DNA from: Topomyia yanbarensis
Taxonomy: Eukaryota > Arthropoda > Insecta > Diptera > Culicidae
Assembly: GCF_030247195.1 (NCBI RefSeq)
Contig: NC_080672.1
Coordinates: forward strand, 346,702,413-346,766,412
Direction: 5' to 3'
DNA length: 64,000 bases
The first letter of the stretch is position 1, and each line of letters opens with the position of its first letter. Both the position numbers and the translations under genes were made by a program. The notes below the pieces were generated by a model. That model was given only the letters and a program-made list of their open reading frames with translations. It had not been told where the DNA came from and did not search any database. Positions 21,025 through 31,559 of this stretch are shown one piece after another.

Positions 21025-23046
21025 TCATACATAATGAATGTAAAAAGCGTTCCTAATATTATAAAAAAGATTCATTGTTGCCTTGTCTTCAAAATCGTTA
21101 AACAAAATTACTTTCGTTTTGCGCACTTTGCACCAGATGCTCTCCTTATGTTTTGAGTCAAGAATTACCCTAACGTACTTAACTTGATCTGCGATAATAG
21201 TTTCAAAGTCAAAAATGTCAGCTTCAAAGAACTGCAACTCCGGTTGTAATCCTACGTTGCGTGAAAAGCACCATTGAGATTTGTTTGGATTAACTGTCCA
21301 ACATGAAGCCACCATTGCTCAACAACACATAAGGCTTGTTGCTTCAAATCAAAAAGTGTGTTAATGCAAATACCGGTGATCATTATATGATAATCATCGG
21401 CGAAACCATACGTCGGATACCCAAGCTTATTAAGTTTCCACAACAAGCCATCGGCGACAAGGTTCCATAGAAGTGGTGACAGCACATTAAGGACATCTGC
21501 AGACACTCTGTTTCCTTATCTTATAACGATGAGCACATATGTCGGTTGCTAAGCATTGCATGTATCCAGTTCGTGATATATGATGGTACTCCATGACCGC
21601 GTGCTGCTTCCCAAATGGATTCGAAAGACACGTTGTCAAAAGCACCTAACATCCCAAATGTAGTAGTCGATTAAACGTTCCACTGATTTGAGAAGGAAGG
21701 ATGTCAGACTGATCGGTCTAAACCTCTTTGCCTCCTCATAAATGACGCGGCCACCATTGGGAATGAATTTTACAATTATTTCCTGCCACGCTAATGGAAT
21801 GTATCCTGTTGCAATACTACAAGTAAGAACCATTTCAAAATATGCTTGAATCGTTCATATCCTTTTTATAGTAGAACTGGAATGATTCCATCATTTCCCG
21901 GAGACTTATATAGAGCAAAACTTTCAATCGCCCATTTAATCGATTCGGTTGTCACAATTCTACGAGCAAATACCCAAGAATCAGAGCTACCTGAAAAGAA
22001 CTCAGGGACTGTCATCGGTGATGGTTCTATACAGCCTGTAGAGTGTGCTTCAAAGAGACACTTGAGTACTACATCTTCGTCGGACGAGTATTCACCATTA
22101 GCAGTTCTAATTGAACTGACACGAAAGTCTTTCAAGCTTATTTAATCTACTAGTCTCGTTGAGAATTGAGACATTTGGATCGAGGGATATTTCTGTATGC
22201 TTTGCGAGCCAACTTAAATGCCTCCGACCCGTCGCTGCGTCTGCCATTCCAAGCTCTTCTACATAACTCTTTGAGTTGAACAAGTCCGTATTCCACCAAG
22301 GTGTTCCTCTAGAAACACACATAACTCGAAGCGGACAAGCCTCTTAGTATGCTATGCTTATCAAAGTCGATGTACATATAATCAGATAACGACGGTTCGA
22401 GCTCCGTTAGTACGAGCCAGTTTACCAACTCATGCGTAATACCGTCGGACAGAGAGTTTTATCTAACACCTCTTCTCTGCCAGCTCGTGCAAATGTAAGG
22501 CGGTTTCCTGCATTAAGAATGTGCAAATTTGTACTACTTAAGTATTCCATTAATTCGGTGCCTCTCAAATTGATATCTGAGCTGCCCCAAATTATATGGT
22601 GGGCATTTGCATCACTTCCGATTATGAGAAGAAACCTATTTCTGTAACCGTATGATGCAACCCTTTTGAAATCATCAGGAGGTGATGATTCACTATGCGG
22701 CAATAATGCTGAACAATAGACGTATTTCTTGTTTATGTTGTCAACATCATATTTACCGTGACAGCACAAATATTGCGAGTTGTGAGGTAGGATATAAGAC
22801 ATGCGTCAATAGTACTATTTGCAAGTATACATGCACAAAGCATTTCACGTGGATTTGTCATGCCATTTTTTTTTAAACTACGAAGACTGACGACGAAGAC
22901 TGTAGCTTTCCAACATAGAAGTTTCCGTTATGGAAATAGGGTTCTTGAACCAAAGCTATGTAAGCTTTTATTTCCTGCTCAAGCCGGGATAGATTCATAG
23001 TTGCTGTACGTTTATGCTGACGATTAATATGTGCTACTCTAACCAT
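21025..23046 (-). pseudogene. LOA/Lian-like LINE ORF2 remnant
   Basis: The minus-strand endonuclease start at 23046 reads MVRVAHINRQHKRTATMNLS and then IALVQEPYFHNGNFYVG (catalytic Glu in QEPY). The frame 22802-22422 adds IIGSDANAHHIIWGSSDINL and LTFARAGREEVLD. The RT follows with YKSPGNDGI (22135-21866), RFRPISLTSFLLKSVERLID (21833-21636) and LSPLLWNLVADGLL plus YGFADDYHI (21506-21252). Several stops and frame changes separate the parts. The FRPISLTSFLLK and ANAHH motifs fit the LOA (Lian) group; that clade call is moderately sure. It ends near 21025. Confidence 0.75.
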
Positions 23047-23487
23047 ACTAGATCACAGCACTACACATTTCATCATCAGCATTTGTTGTACAGCAGCTAG
23101 AAGATACTAAACACGTTGGCTTATAATCGCCTACAGCAAACCCCGAAATGGGAATTAGGGACATGGCCACCATTTGAAACCATGGGAAGAAACAAACAGC
23201 CGTTGTGTCAGAGATTCGCTTAACATACTAAGGGTAAAACCCACGACACTCCGTGCGCGACTCTTATATTTTAATCCTGACAGCCATCCAGTCCTCAGCA
23301 CAGAGAAACACCTTGACTTGAGGACTCTTGTTTTCAGTCGACTCTTACAACATGGGAACAGGAACCCAGTGAATTAATTCTTGGTTGAGATACCTCATCC
23401 CGCCGGACGCCCCACGGCCTTTAGGCTGGTTTTGTCCGGAGAAAGACTGTTATCAATCTCCTAGTGGACCACAGCCGGTCTACAAAT
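23047..23487 (-). other. Possible gag end and 5' part of the LOA-like LINE
   Basis: The sequence is GC-richer than its surroundings and lies directly upstream of the ORF2 start on the minus strand. It could hold decayed ORF1, but I could not read a convincing gag motif. It ends at the 4-bp-TSD MITE. Confidence 0.35.
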
Positions 23488-24210
23488 CGTCGCTGTTGTG
23501 CTGTCTTATGACAAACGCCATTTTGAGGTAAACTGAGTTAGATATGCCACATTTCTAAACTGAAAATTCTCTACAAAATGGCGTTTTCAGAATTTTGAAA
23601 TTCTGCTTAGTTACTGAGGTATAGCGAGAAAAATGGTAATAAATTATCAGTTTTTTTGCTACAAATCACTGTATCTTGAGATTGGCTCAAGTTATATAGA
23701 AGTTTTCGATGTTTTTATATGTAAAATTTTTTTGAGGAACACAATGGAATAATAATTTTTAAAATAAAAATATATACATTTCAAGAAAAATGGAGTTTTA
23801 GGTTTAAATTAAAAATATTGCATATTTCGCAACACTGTAACCAAAAAATACTATTTTTTCCAGACCAATTTGCTTTAAAATTCATCTCACCTATTGTTTC
23901 TAGACGCAATAAAGCCGAAGATATCAATAAAACAATTATGATAAAGCCATGCAAAATTTTGTCATCAATACACATCTATGACACGTGTTAGTGCGACTTT
24001 TGTTTACATTTTTAATAAAAACTCTCATTATAGTTAATCGATTTTCGTAATATTTTAAAGACTAATACAGAATAGATAGAAGCATCAATCGTCTTCTATG
24101 AATTGTTTCTACCATTTATAAGTTTCAAGATATCCCATTTCAAACTTTAAAAATCGTATTTCTCGAAATGTGCAAAATGGCGCTTGTCATAAGATAACAC
24201 AACAGCGACG
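23488..24210 (+). mobile_element. TIR element with 4-bp TSD (family CGTCGCTG), copy 2
   Basis: The left end CGTCGCTGTTGTGCTGTCTT and the matching reverse-complement right end bound 723 bp. AAAT flanks both sides (23484-23487, 24211-24214). Subterminal phrases (GCCATTTTGAGGTAAACTGA, GTTAGATATGCCACA) are shared with copy 1 at 2550-3433 and with a scrap at 29694. It has no coding frame. Confidence 0.85.
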
Positions 24211-24719
24211 AAATATCAATTCCTCTAGATTCTACTGGCCAGCTGTAGCCTCTTTTCTTTCTCCCAAGTTTGAACAGCATTTTTTACTGTTTTTTTTTAA
24301 ATAAATCGATTGTAAGTAGGACTCAAAATACTTTTCATTGTCTTCAATTTTTCATTGAAATAATATGACGCTCACATTTTGACAAAATGTGGTGTCGCAC
24401 AGTGATTCAAAGCTGGCCAAAACCAAAAAAATGAAATTAAATTTTCATCATCAAAAATATGTTTCCTCTGGTCCAAAATAATGGAATTAATAGCCTGTAA
24501 AACTTTTGGTGTTTGAAAATCATCAGTATTTTTTAGATGTTTAGATGGGATTATAAATGAGCTATTTTCAGGTTTCGAACTCATTTAACACTACTAACTC
24601 ATAATTGAATTTAGAACATATTCATCACAATTTAATTCCCAGTATCTTTGAAATTCATGCATGTTACGTCAGTATTCAAAGAAAATGAACATTGGATTAA
24701 AAAAATACTTGAAAATTTG

Positions 24720-25530
24720 GTAATTTAGTATTTTATGATAAAGAATGCTGTTTTAACACGTAATCTTGAGTATTCATAATAACTTTTACTAAGATAGGAA
24801 AATCAGAAAAGAACGCCATACTCTAGGAAATTTCAGAATATCTTGATAGAAAACTATTTTTCGTTAAAGGTTTGATGAAATTGCAAGATAAACAAGAACT
24901 ACTACATTTCAGAAATTTTTTGTTTATGCATTTTGATTTAAAATGGCGTTTAGAATCATATTCAAAAATAAAATTGTGCTTTTGACTGCAAATAGTATGA
25001 ATTATAAAAATTTGTCAAAGTTGTTTTTAGGAAAACTTTTTTTATTAAAAGCTTCTCCATGATCCAAATACACTGAAAAAGCTTCTTTTATGTCTATAAA
25101 ATGATAAACATTAGACTTTTGACAATTTATGATGGGGTAACGCGAATAACTTTTAAAAAGGACATAATTACATGAATTAATTGTTTTTGTTGGAGCAAAA
25201 TTCCAAATATCTCCAAACCTATCGCATTTTGGAAGATAATTGTTAAATGCATTTTGATTTAAAATGATACTTAAAATTGTATTCTGTAATAAAATTACAG
25301 TTTTGTATGTCAATTAGTATGAAATTTAAAAACACCTATTAAGTTATTGTTAACTTTTTTGCTGATAATTTCTCCATCATGAAACCACATTCAAAATGTT
25401 TCCTTTCTCTTTAGATTTTTGTTGATAAAATATAAAAAATTAGAAAAATGAGTTTTTTGTAATTAAAATTTTTATCATGAATTTTTGTTTTTGTGAAAAA
25501 TGACACAAAATTTTTTTCAGCGCATATTTT
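24720..25530 (+). repeat. Degenerate tandem repeat, period about 321 bp
   Basis: The phrase ATGCATTTTGATTTAAAATG occurs at 24926 and, nearly identical, at 25247 (321 bp apart). Parallel phrases follow each (AATAAAATTGTGC / AATAAAATTACAG, AGTATGAAtTTAAAA, GCTTCTCCATGA / ATTTCTCCATCATGA) and precede each (ATAACTTTTAcTAAgATAGG / ATAACTTTTAAAAAGGACA). The copies are strongly diverged. No coding function is seen. Confidence 0.6.
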
Positions 25531-26350
25531 TTCGTGCGGAAGTATTCATTACCTGTAACTCGTTCTCAGATAGTTTTACTGTATAAAATAGTGTAATCGA
25601 ACAAAAAAAATTGCAATTATTGCGCGTAGAAACGTTTACGCCCTTTTAAAAAATTACGCTTGAGTCAAAATAATTTTATTGACTGTGGAAAATGTTTAGT
25701 CTTCCATGCCGGTTGAACCAGTAAAGTTTTATCGGAATCAAGGTGGTCGGTCACGATTTTAGAGATTTTCGGACGGACCTTCGTGGAATTCTTCAGTATT
25801 TTGCATAATTCAAGATGGCGCTGCAATAAGTTGCTTCGATACATTCTAGTGTGCAGTATCCCACCGCATCCACAAATCCTTTTTGCGTTTTACTTTCTAG
25901 TATGTTGAAAAATCGCACAATAAATATGTTTAGAAATGTTTTCCAATTAAAAAATAACAGAAGATGAAACGTGTATTTGGTATAACATGCCGACGACAAT
26001 GCGCAAGTTACCATTACATGGTCAAGACATTATAAAAAACTACAAGGGTCAGCCCTATGGGGTTGCACGAACTGTAGACGTAGGACTATACTACTTAATG
26101 TAAAATATTTATTTTCTTAGTACTAAGTGTGTGGGAAAAAACACCCGGACCGGTGAAGAAAAATCAAATTTTAGACAATATAATCACATCTCATGTATAG
26201 AACAAGCTTTCTAGTTGCTCTCAAACAGATCCTAAAAGTTCAAACACCCATGGATAACCCCAAGTTTGTAGATGTGTTTCGATGCCACAGGATTGTAAAA
26301 TGGTTAATATTACGTCCTGAAAATTCAATTCTTCCGTGACAATTTTTTTT
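25530..26350. other. Repeat-like AT-rich sequence, no gene
   Basis: It contains ACGCCCTTTTAAAAAATTACGC near 25640, which resembles words inside the element 9838-13750 (ATACGCCCTTTTAATAAATTAC). It also contains a 'CAAGATGGCG' phrase near 25812. No coding frame is supported. Confidence 0.4.
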
Positions 26351-26462
26351 GCCTGCAAAATGCCCTGTGTGTATGCAAAGCTCATGATTTGTTGGGATAT
26401 TAGCATTGATCGGAAAATGCTTTCCAACGCTGCGCATTGCATACATACAGGACATTTTGCAG
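26351..26462. repeat. Imperfect palindrome with about 45-bp arms
   Basis: The left arm begins GCCTGCAAAATGCCCTGTGT and the right arm in reverse complement begins CCTGCAAAATGTCCTGTATG. Both continue GTATGCAAaG / GTATGCAATGCG and then diverge around a GTTGGgA / GTTGGAA core. Two weakly open frames overlap it on both strands because of the symmetry. It lies beside a repeated GTTCATTTTACC phrase (26478, 26496, 26692). Confidence 0.6.
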
Positions 26463-28047
26463 GTCACCAGAAGCTGTTCATTTTACCACCGCCACATGTT
26501 CATTTTACCCACTCGCTATAAACATGTCTCATTTTTGGACATGTTTAGAAATCAAGAATCATGTTTGAAAAAATGTGTTTATGACGAAGTATTTTTACCA
26601 GATATGTACAAAACATGTCTAACAAGAAACATAAGGTGATTGTAATATCTCATTAACTTATTAGTTAGAAAATAATGACTTTGCTTAACGTGTTCATTTT
26701 ACCGCCAGTTCCCCTAACTACCAACACATTCGCCACAAACATTGAACCTAAGCGTACAATGCAAAATGAGTCAACGCTGATGATGATGGGTAGAGCGAAA
26801 GAGACAACTAGTACCACCACGACACTATTAGCGCGTTTCACCAAAATTCCTCGCGGCCTTTCCCGATTGAAAGGAACGGCCGCGCTTAGCCCATCTGTCA
26901 TAATATCGTGATTTTGCATAGCGAAGGGCTGAATGATTTTGTTCCAAAAAACAGCCCTGCGTTATGCAACACTTTGTGCAGGTTGATTATACCAGTTGCA
27001 AGTGGTGTCAAATTCACCAAGTTCCGTAAAACTCCTTTTATATTACAGAATTGATAAAATTGCTTAAATGAGCTAAACTAATTAATCAAATCCTGTTTTA
27101 AAAACTGTCCTTGCGTTTAAACCAAAATGGGAAGCTTATTACTACCACTACATTACTTAATTTCAAGCGCAAATAGCAAATACATGTGCTAGTTAAACCA
27201 AAAATTTACTGGCAACATTACAGCGGCATTTAGGAAGCAGTTGGAGCGGTCGCCTGTTGGACGACACAAGGTAGCGTCCCTCCACAGCCAGTGTAACGGA
27301 CTTCTAGCTCAGATACACTGGCTGTAAAAAACACAGCGCAGTGATCTGCTTCGCCAGCCGTTCAACAGGGAACTGAGCGTGTCTGGCCAAGTCCGTTCTT
27401 TAAATAGTCGATGATGACGTCATTCATAGAAGCGTTGCGCGCTAGGTACACCAATCCGACGTACAGGGCTTGGGAAGCGCTATCTTCTGTGTGTTAATGC
27501 GCGATATTTTGACAAGGTTGTATATTATTTAATTTTTTAATGCTATGATATCAAAAATCTTTGGGTTTATCTATTGGAATCCATTCTTAGAAGTATTTCG
27601 GGGCGATTTGTGCAAAAAATTTGAAAATTTATCGTGAGATGGCTGAATTATATGCGTTTAAAATTGGACCACTTTTCGTTACATACCATTTTTGTAGAAT
27701 TTGCAGAGTGCACCCCCATATCGAAAACAAAGACGTAGTCCTACGTCAAAAGTCTGGTCTTCCAATTGGTAATTTGTTTAAAGGAGTTCAAAAGACTTCG
27801 AATAAAGAAGATCGATGATATAGAAAATATTACTCAAGGAAATCATCAGGTGCATTGACAAACAAAGATATTTTCCCCGGATTAATGGTAGCTTCTGACC
27901 CTATAAATTTTCAATTTGAGATGTGAGCGATAAATTATAATATCCACAAGAAGTGCAAGACTGACTAACTTCCATTACTGTTTATTGAAAAATAAACTAA
28001 TTTACTTTACATAAGTTTTTATACCATTTAATTCCACTATTATAGTT
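26463..28047. other. Intergenic, no gene; GC-rich island at 27230-27500
   Basis: The only notable part is a GC-richer island. It has an inverted repeat ACAGCCAGTGTA (27284-27295) / TACACTGGCTGT (27314-27325) and a TGACGTCA palindrome near 27414 (the form of a CRE site) just after a TTTAAATAG word. No downstream coding frame of note follows, so I do not call a promoter. Confidence 0.35.
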
Positions 28048-28935
28048 CCCAAGTAACCAATAAGCATTATAACGTAGCCTAATATCTGCTTTAGATCCAC
28101 ATATAAAGCTGTCTTAAAGAGCCATGAAGCCTTAAATACTGATATAATGCTGATATTATGCCAGAAAAGGCGAAATATAGTGCTATTACTGTGCAGAGAT
28201 TGACAGCTCGTTTCTGCAGTACTAATGCTATTATATAGCACTAGCGCACAAATGTCAATTTTGAAAGCCTTATATTGGCAATACTAATGCTATTAAAAAG
28301 TTATAGTTGGCTGTCATTGTCCGCCATGGTCTTGAAACCATTTCTTATGTTTCCTTTCGGTATGATGAGCAAAAAGGAACAATTTTAAAATAAGATGTTC
28401 TGTTTAAAACCGTAATTGTCTCTCTTCTAATGCATTGTAATGAATATCCTTAATGGGTTTTCGTTCTCACATAATATGAATGTTTTACGTAAATTACCTT
28501 TAGTCAGTCTCGAACTGAGGTACCTTGCCTCGTCTTTCGCGGTAAGTGCGCTGCGTTTGCTTCCTAGACTATATTGCACATGTTCGATTGAAATGAAATA
28601 TGCCGAATATAATCTTCAAGAAGAGTTGCATAACAAATAAACCCACAGCACTACAATAGAATTATATCGGCTTTTTATTTGCTCTATAATGGCACTAAAT
28701 GCACTTGTAAAGCTTACATGCTTTAAAGATCCTTAAAGCATGTACGCGTTATATCAGCTTTATATACGCATATAGAGCAAGCGATAATGCTATATGTCGG
28801 CTGTGCAGTTATGCATTATTGACGCTAATATACACCTTCATTGCATTGTTAATGCTGTAATGGAGTTTCAATGAAACATTAATTCAAATATATAGCCAAT
28901 ATAGTGCAATGGCTTAATGCTTATGGTTACTTGGG
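28048..28935. mobile_element. TIR element with CCCAAGTAACC ends
   Basis: The left end CCCAAGTAACCAATAAGCAT and the right end in reverse complement CCCAAGTAACCATAAGCATT match over about 25 bp. The interior is rich in recurring words (AATGCTATTATA, ATATAGCA, GCTTTA, AATGCTGTAATG) in both orientations. It has no transposase frame. The target-site duplication is unclear (T-rich on both sides). It is likely a MITE of 888 bp. Confidence 0.65.
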
Positions 28936-29693
28936 TTAAATGCACTTGCACTTCACTATTTAACAGACATCAGTATTTCGATTACTACTTGTAATCTTTT
29001 TCAGTGTTTGTATCAGTCTACAGAAAATTACGGGATTACAAACTCAGATGTTGGCCTACTTGGCTCAAACCTGGAAGAGTCTTATGCTGATTTCGTTTTT
29101 AGATCAGAGTTTCTCTAGGTTCGCTCGGAACTGTCCCTTTTGCATGGATATTGTAAACATTAAAGCGAGCCTCGGGCGACTCGATTCTAAAACTGAAAAC
29201 AGCATTAGAGTGACATGGAGATTCTTATCACTATAGATCATCTTTCAATGATAGGGGCCCCTTAGTTGAATAGTGCTTAGGGGCCCGATTGGTCTTAAGA
29301 CGATCCTGCTGAAAGATGCGGATTTCGTTAGCGAACTCAGAAATACGGTAAAGTGAAATTTGACTAAAATGAGGCTGATTCGAAGACGAACTGTGTAACA
29401 TTTGAAATCGATTGGTTCGGGAGATTTTGGGTAATAGCGTGCATTGCATTTTTTGAGTTGCCTCTTGAAGATTAACTATCACTAGCCCAATTTTCAGTAA
29501 TTTGCAATGAATATTATCGGAAATGTTGTTTAAATGTGGCAGAATTGTATGAAATTTGACTGAATAGACTAACACAAACTTCCACAAATCCGGATGGACA
29601 GGGCACATAATATTGATTATATATTTTTTAAATCGTGGAAATTGGGATGTGAATGTGAATTACGTTTTTCTGAATGGTCCCTCGTGAACAGTT

Positions 29694-29745
29694 CGTCGTT
29701 GTATGCCAAATGCCATTTTGGGGTAAATCGAGTTAGATATGCTAC
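29694..29745 (+). mobile_element. Scrap of the CGTCGCTG element, copy 3
   Basis: TCGTCGTTGTatgccaaATGCCATTTTGGGGTAAATCGAGTTAGATATGC matches the left end and subterminal zone of copies 1 and 2 with a small internal change. No right end was found nearby, so it is truncated. Confidence 0.55.
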
Positions 29746-30137
29746 ATTACATTACTACGTTTTCCTCAATTTCAATTTCGAAATTCTTAACTGATTCAAT
29801 TCTGATTTTGTATCCCGTTATATTTTGCATTATGTGCAAACTTTACTCTTACAACATTATACATCTAAATATCTTTATCAATCAGTAAATTTAGCATGCG
29901 TACTGAACAAATGTAAAAATTACTTTGCGAACAAAGGAATATACCAATCTATACCAGGACAAGTTTTGAAGAATCGAGATCCGACAGATTAAGAACAGAA
30001 CGGAATGAAAGATGAGCAACCCCATGATTAAATCCTAATAATTACACTAGTTCTTAAAGGTGATATCTTGAATCAATTAAAAACATAACGAAACACCTTC
30101 TATCTTCTGTAATAATGTATCTTTTAGTTGTAACGTA

Positions 30138-30566
30138 TTAATTTTTAAACTGCTTAAGATTATCCATAAGAATTTTCACAGTATCCACGACATCCATAGC
30201 CACCTTCGGCTTCGGCACGGTATAGTTTAGGCTACGGCCAGCTTCAAAAATGCTGTTTCTGGACATAATCGAACGCAGGTGGTCGCCGTCGTAGTACACT
30301 GCAATGCTACCGTAGAATGGTGGGTATTGTGACAGCAGCGCATTCTGCCGCTCTAGCCGATACTTAACCACCTTGTACACTTCGATCAGATTGCGAACCG
30401 AGTGGGAGTAGTATCCGACGATTAAATCTAGGATCACCGGATACCAGGCCATCGGTGCGCTCACAGGAATTTCCTCCACGTATGTATGCTGGGCATTAAT
30501 GCCTGGTGAGACTAATAGCAGCAGTGAAGCGGTCGTCGCACAGAATAGGACAAATGTGAGCTTCAT
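30138..30566 (-). CDS. Small secreted protein, 142 aa, with YxGxIxVYY motif
   Basis: The signal peptide covers about residues 1-25 (MKLTFVLFCATTASLLLLVS, GINA). A helical segment of about 45 residues (PVILDLIVGYYSHSVRNLIE, then VYKVVKYRLERQNALL) leads to SQYPPFYGSIAVYYDGDHL. The same layout, helix then LP/PP then Y-x-G-x-I-x-V-Y-Y-x3-L, occurs in the genes at 58831 and 34980. A sequon NYT lies in the C-terminal third. The gene is in tandem with the one at 30770, about 200 bp downstream of it on the minus strand. An initiator-like TCAGT lies on the minus strand at 30610-30614. I recognise no described family. Confidence 0.8.
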   Translation of the reverse strand: MKLTFVLFCATTASLLLLVSPGINAQHTYVEEIPVSAPMAWYPVILDLIVGYYSHSVRNLIEVYKVVKYRLERQNALLSQYPPFYGSIAVYYDGDHLRSIMSRNSIFEAGRSLNYTVPKPKVAMDVVDTVKILMDNLKQFKN

Positions 30567-30769
30567 GTTGTTGCGTTGATGGCCAAGCTAGAACTCCAGC
30601 TCGAAGTGGACTGAATGGTTGAAAATAAAGGATTTGTTTTGTTGATTTTCCTTTCCTGATTACCTTTCACCTTGACAATGGAAATTTTTGGGAGGAGCTT
30701 TCGGAGTGAAAGAAAACATAAATGATCAATCAGATGGAAACTTGTTTCTTTTATTGTCAATCGAGTCGT

Positions 30770-31426
30770 TCAGTTGAAATAGCCTACATAGTCTTGATTC
30801 GAGTTCGAAACCAAATTACTAAGAATTTCTACGTTATTTGATGACAGAACTTGAATGTCTTGGTATAATGCTAGTAGCTCTCTGGAATCGGCTAGAAATT
30901 TTTCTATTTTCTTTAAACTTTTATTCCACATGGGTTGATAATAAATTCCCTCTACTTGAGGGTTGTAGCCAGCACGAGTGGTGTCAAAATTAAACAAGTT
31001 CGAATCAGTGAAATTCAACGAGGACAGCATTTTCACAAGGGCAGGCGCTTGCAATTTATGCATCAGCACCGGGTCAAATTGTTTCAACTGATCGAGATTG
31101 ATAATTTGTGCCTGGATAGGATCCTTTACATGCTCCGCCGGGATGGGGGACTCCCGAGTGCCCCTGGCTTTGCTGTTCACAGTCAGCTCGTCCTTCGGCA
31201 CCTTGTGGTTCCTTTCCTCCACCAGTTCGTCCAGCTGCCGTGATTCGGTTGGTGAAAGTTGTTTGGTGGATGTGGTCTCACTATTTTCCGGTGTTACCAC
31301 TACCACTTTTCCTCCGAATCGGGCCGGTGTTCCCCAGAAGGAGTAGTCAGCACCTTTCACCGCGGCTGTTAGTGTTAGTAGCGATGCTAACATCGCCAAA
31401 TATTGGTTTCCGAATTTGAGGTTCAT
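30770..31426 (-). CDS. Secreted protein, 218 aa
   Basis: The signal peptide covers residues 1-25 (MNLKFGNQYLAMLASLLTLT, AAVKG). A hydrophilic middle rich in Glu, Lys, Ser and Thr follows (SETTSTKQLSPTESRQLDEL), then a helical C-terminal half. It contains VEGIYYQPMWNKSLKKIEKF, a possible degenerate form of the GI-YY motif in the small proteins, and ends NSNQDYVGYFN. Sequons NFT and NKS are present. AATAAA lies at 30750-30755 (minus strand). It is transcribed in tandem ahead of the 30138-30566 gene. No family is recognised. Confidence 0.8.
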   Translation of the reverse strand: MNLKFGNQYLAMLASLLTLTAAVKGADYSFWGTPARFGGKVVVVTPENSETTSTKQLSPTESRQLDELVEERNHKVPKDELTVNSKARGTRESPIPAEHVKDPIQAQIINLDQLKQFDPVLMHKLQAPALVKMLSSLNFTDSNLFNFDTTRAGYNPQVEGIYYQPMWNKSLKKIEKFLADSRELLALYQDIQVLSSNNVEILSNLVSNSNQDYVGYFN

Positions 31427-31477
31427 CGTGTGGCGAAATTCGAGTTATAGCAAATGTGGAATGTATTTTACTTGGCA

Positions 31478-31528
31478 ACTGACTAAAACTGAATGAGTTC
31501 TGGGAGCAGATATGACTGCCTTTTTAAC
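31478..31528 (-). promoter_or_regulatory. Core promoter of the 30770-31426 gene
   Basis: On the minus strand a TATA-like GGTTAAAAAGGC (31519-31528) lies about 30 bp upstream of an arthropod initiator ATTCAGTTTT (ACTGA on + at 31488-31492). A second TCAGT (31479-31483) is 9 bp further on. The spacing is canonical. The ATG follows some 60 bp later. Confidence 0.6.
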
Positions 31529-31559
31529 CGCTGTTGCAATGATCTTAATAAGTGATGTT

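Noticed and set aside
26240..26467. Two overlapping 73-75-residue frames and their plus-strand partner
   Set aside because: They overlap an imperfect palindrome, which explains the openness on both strands.
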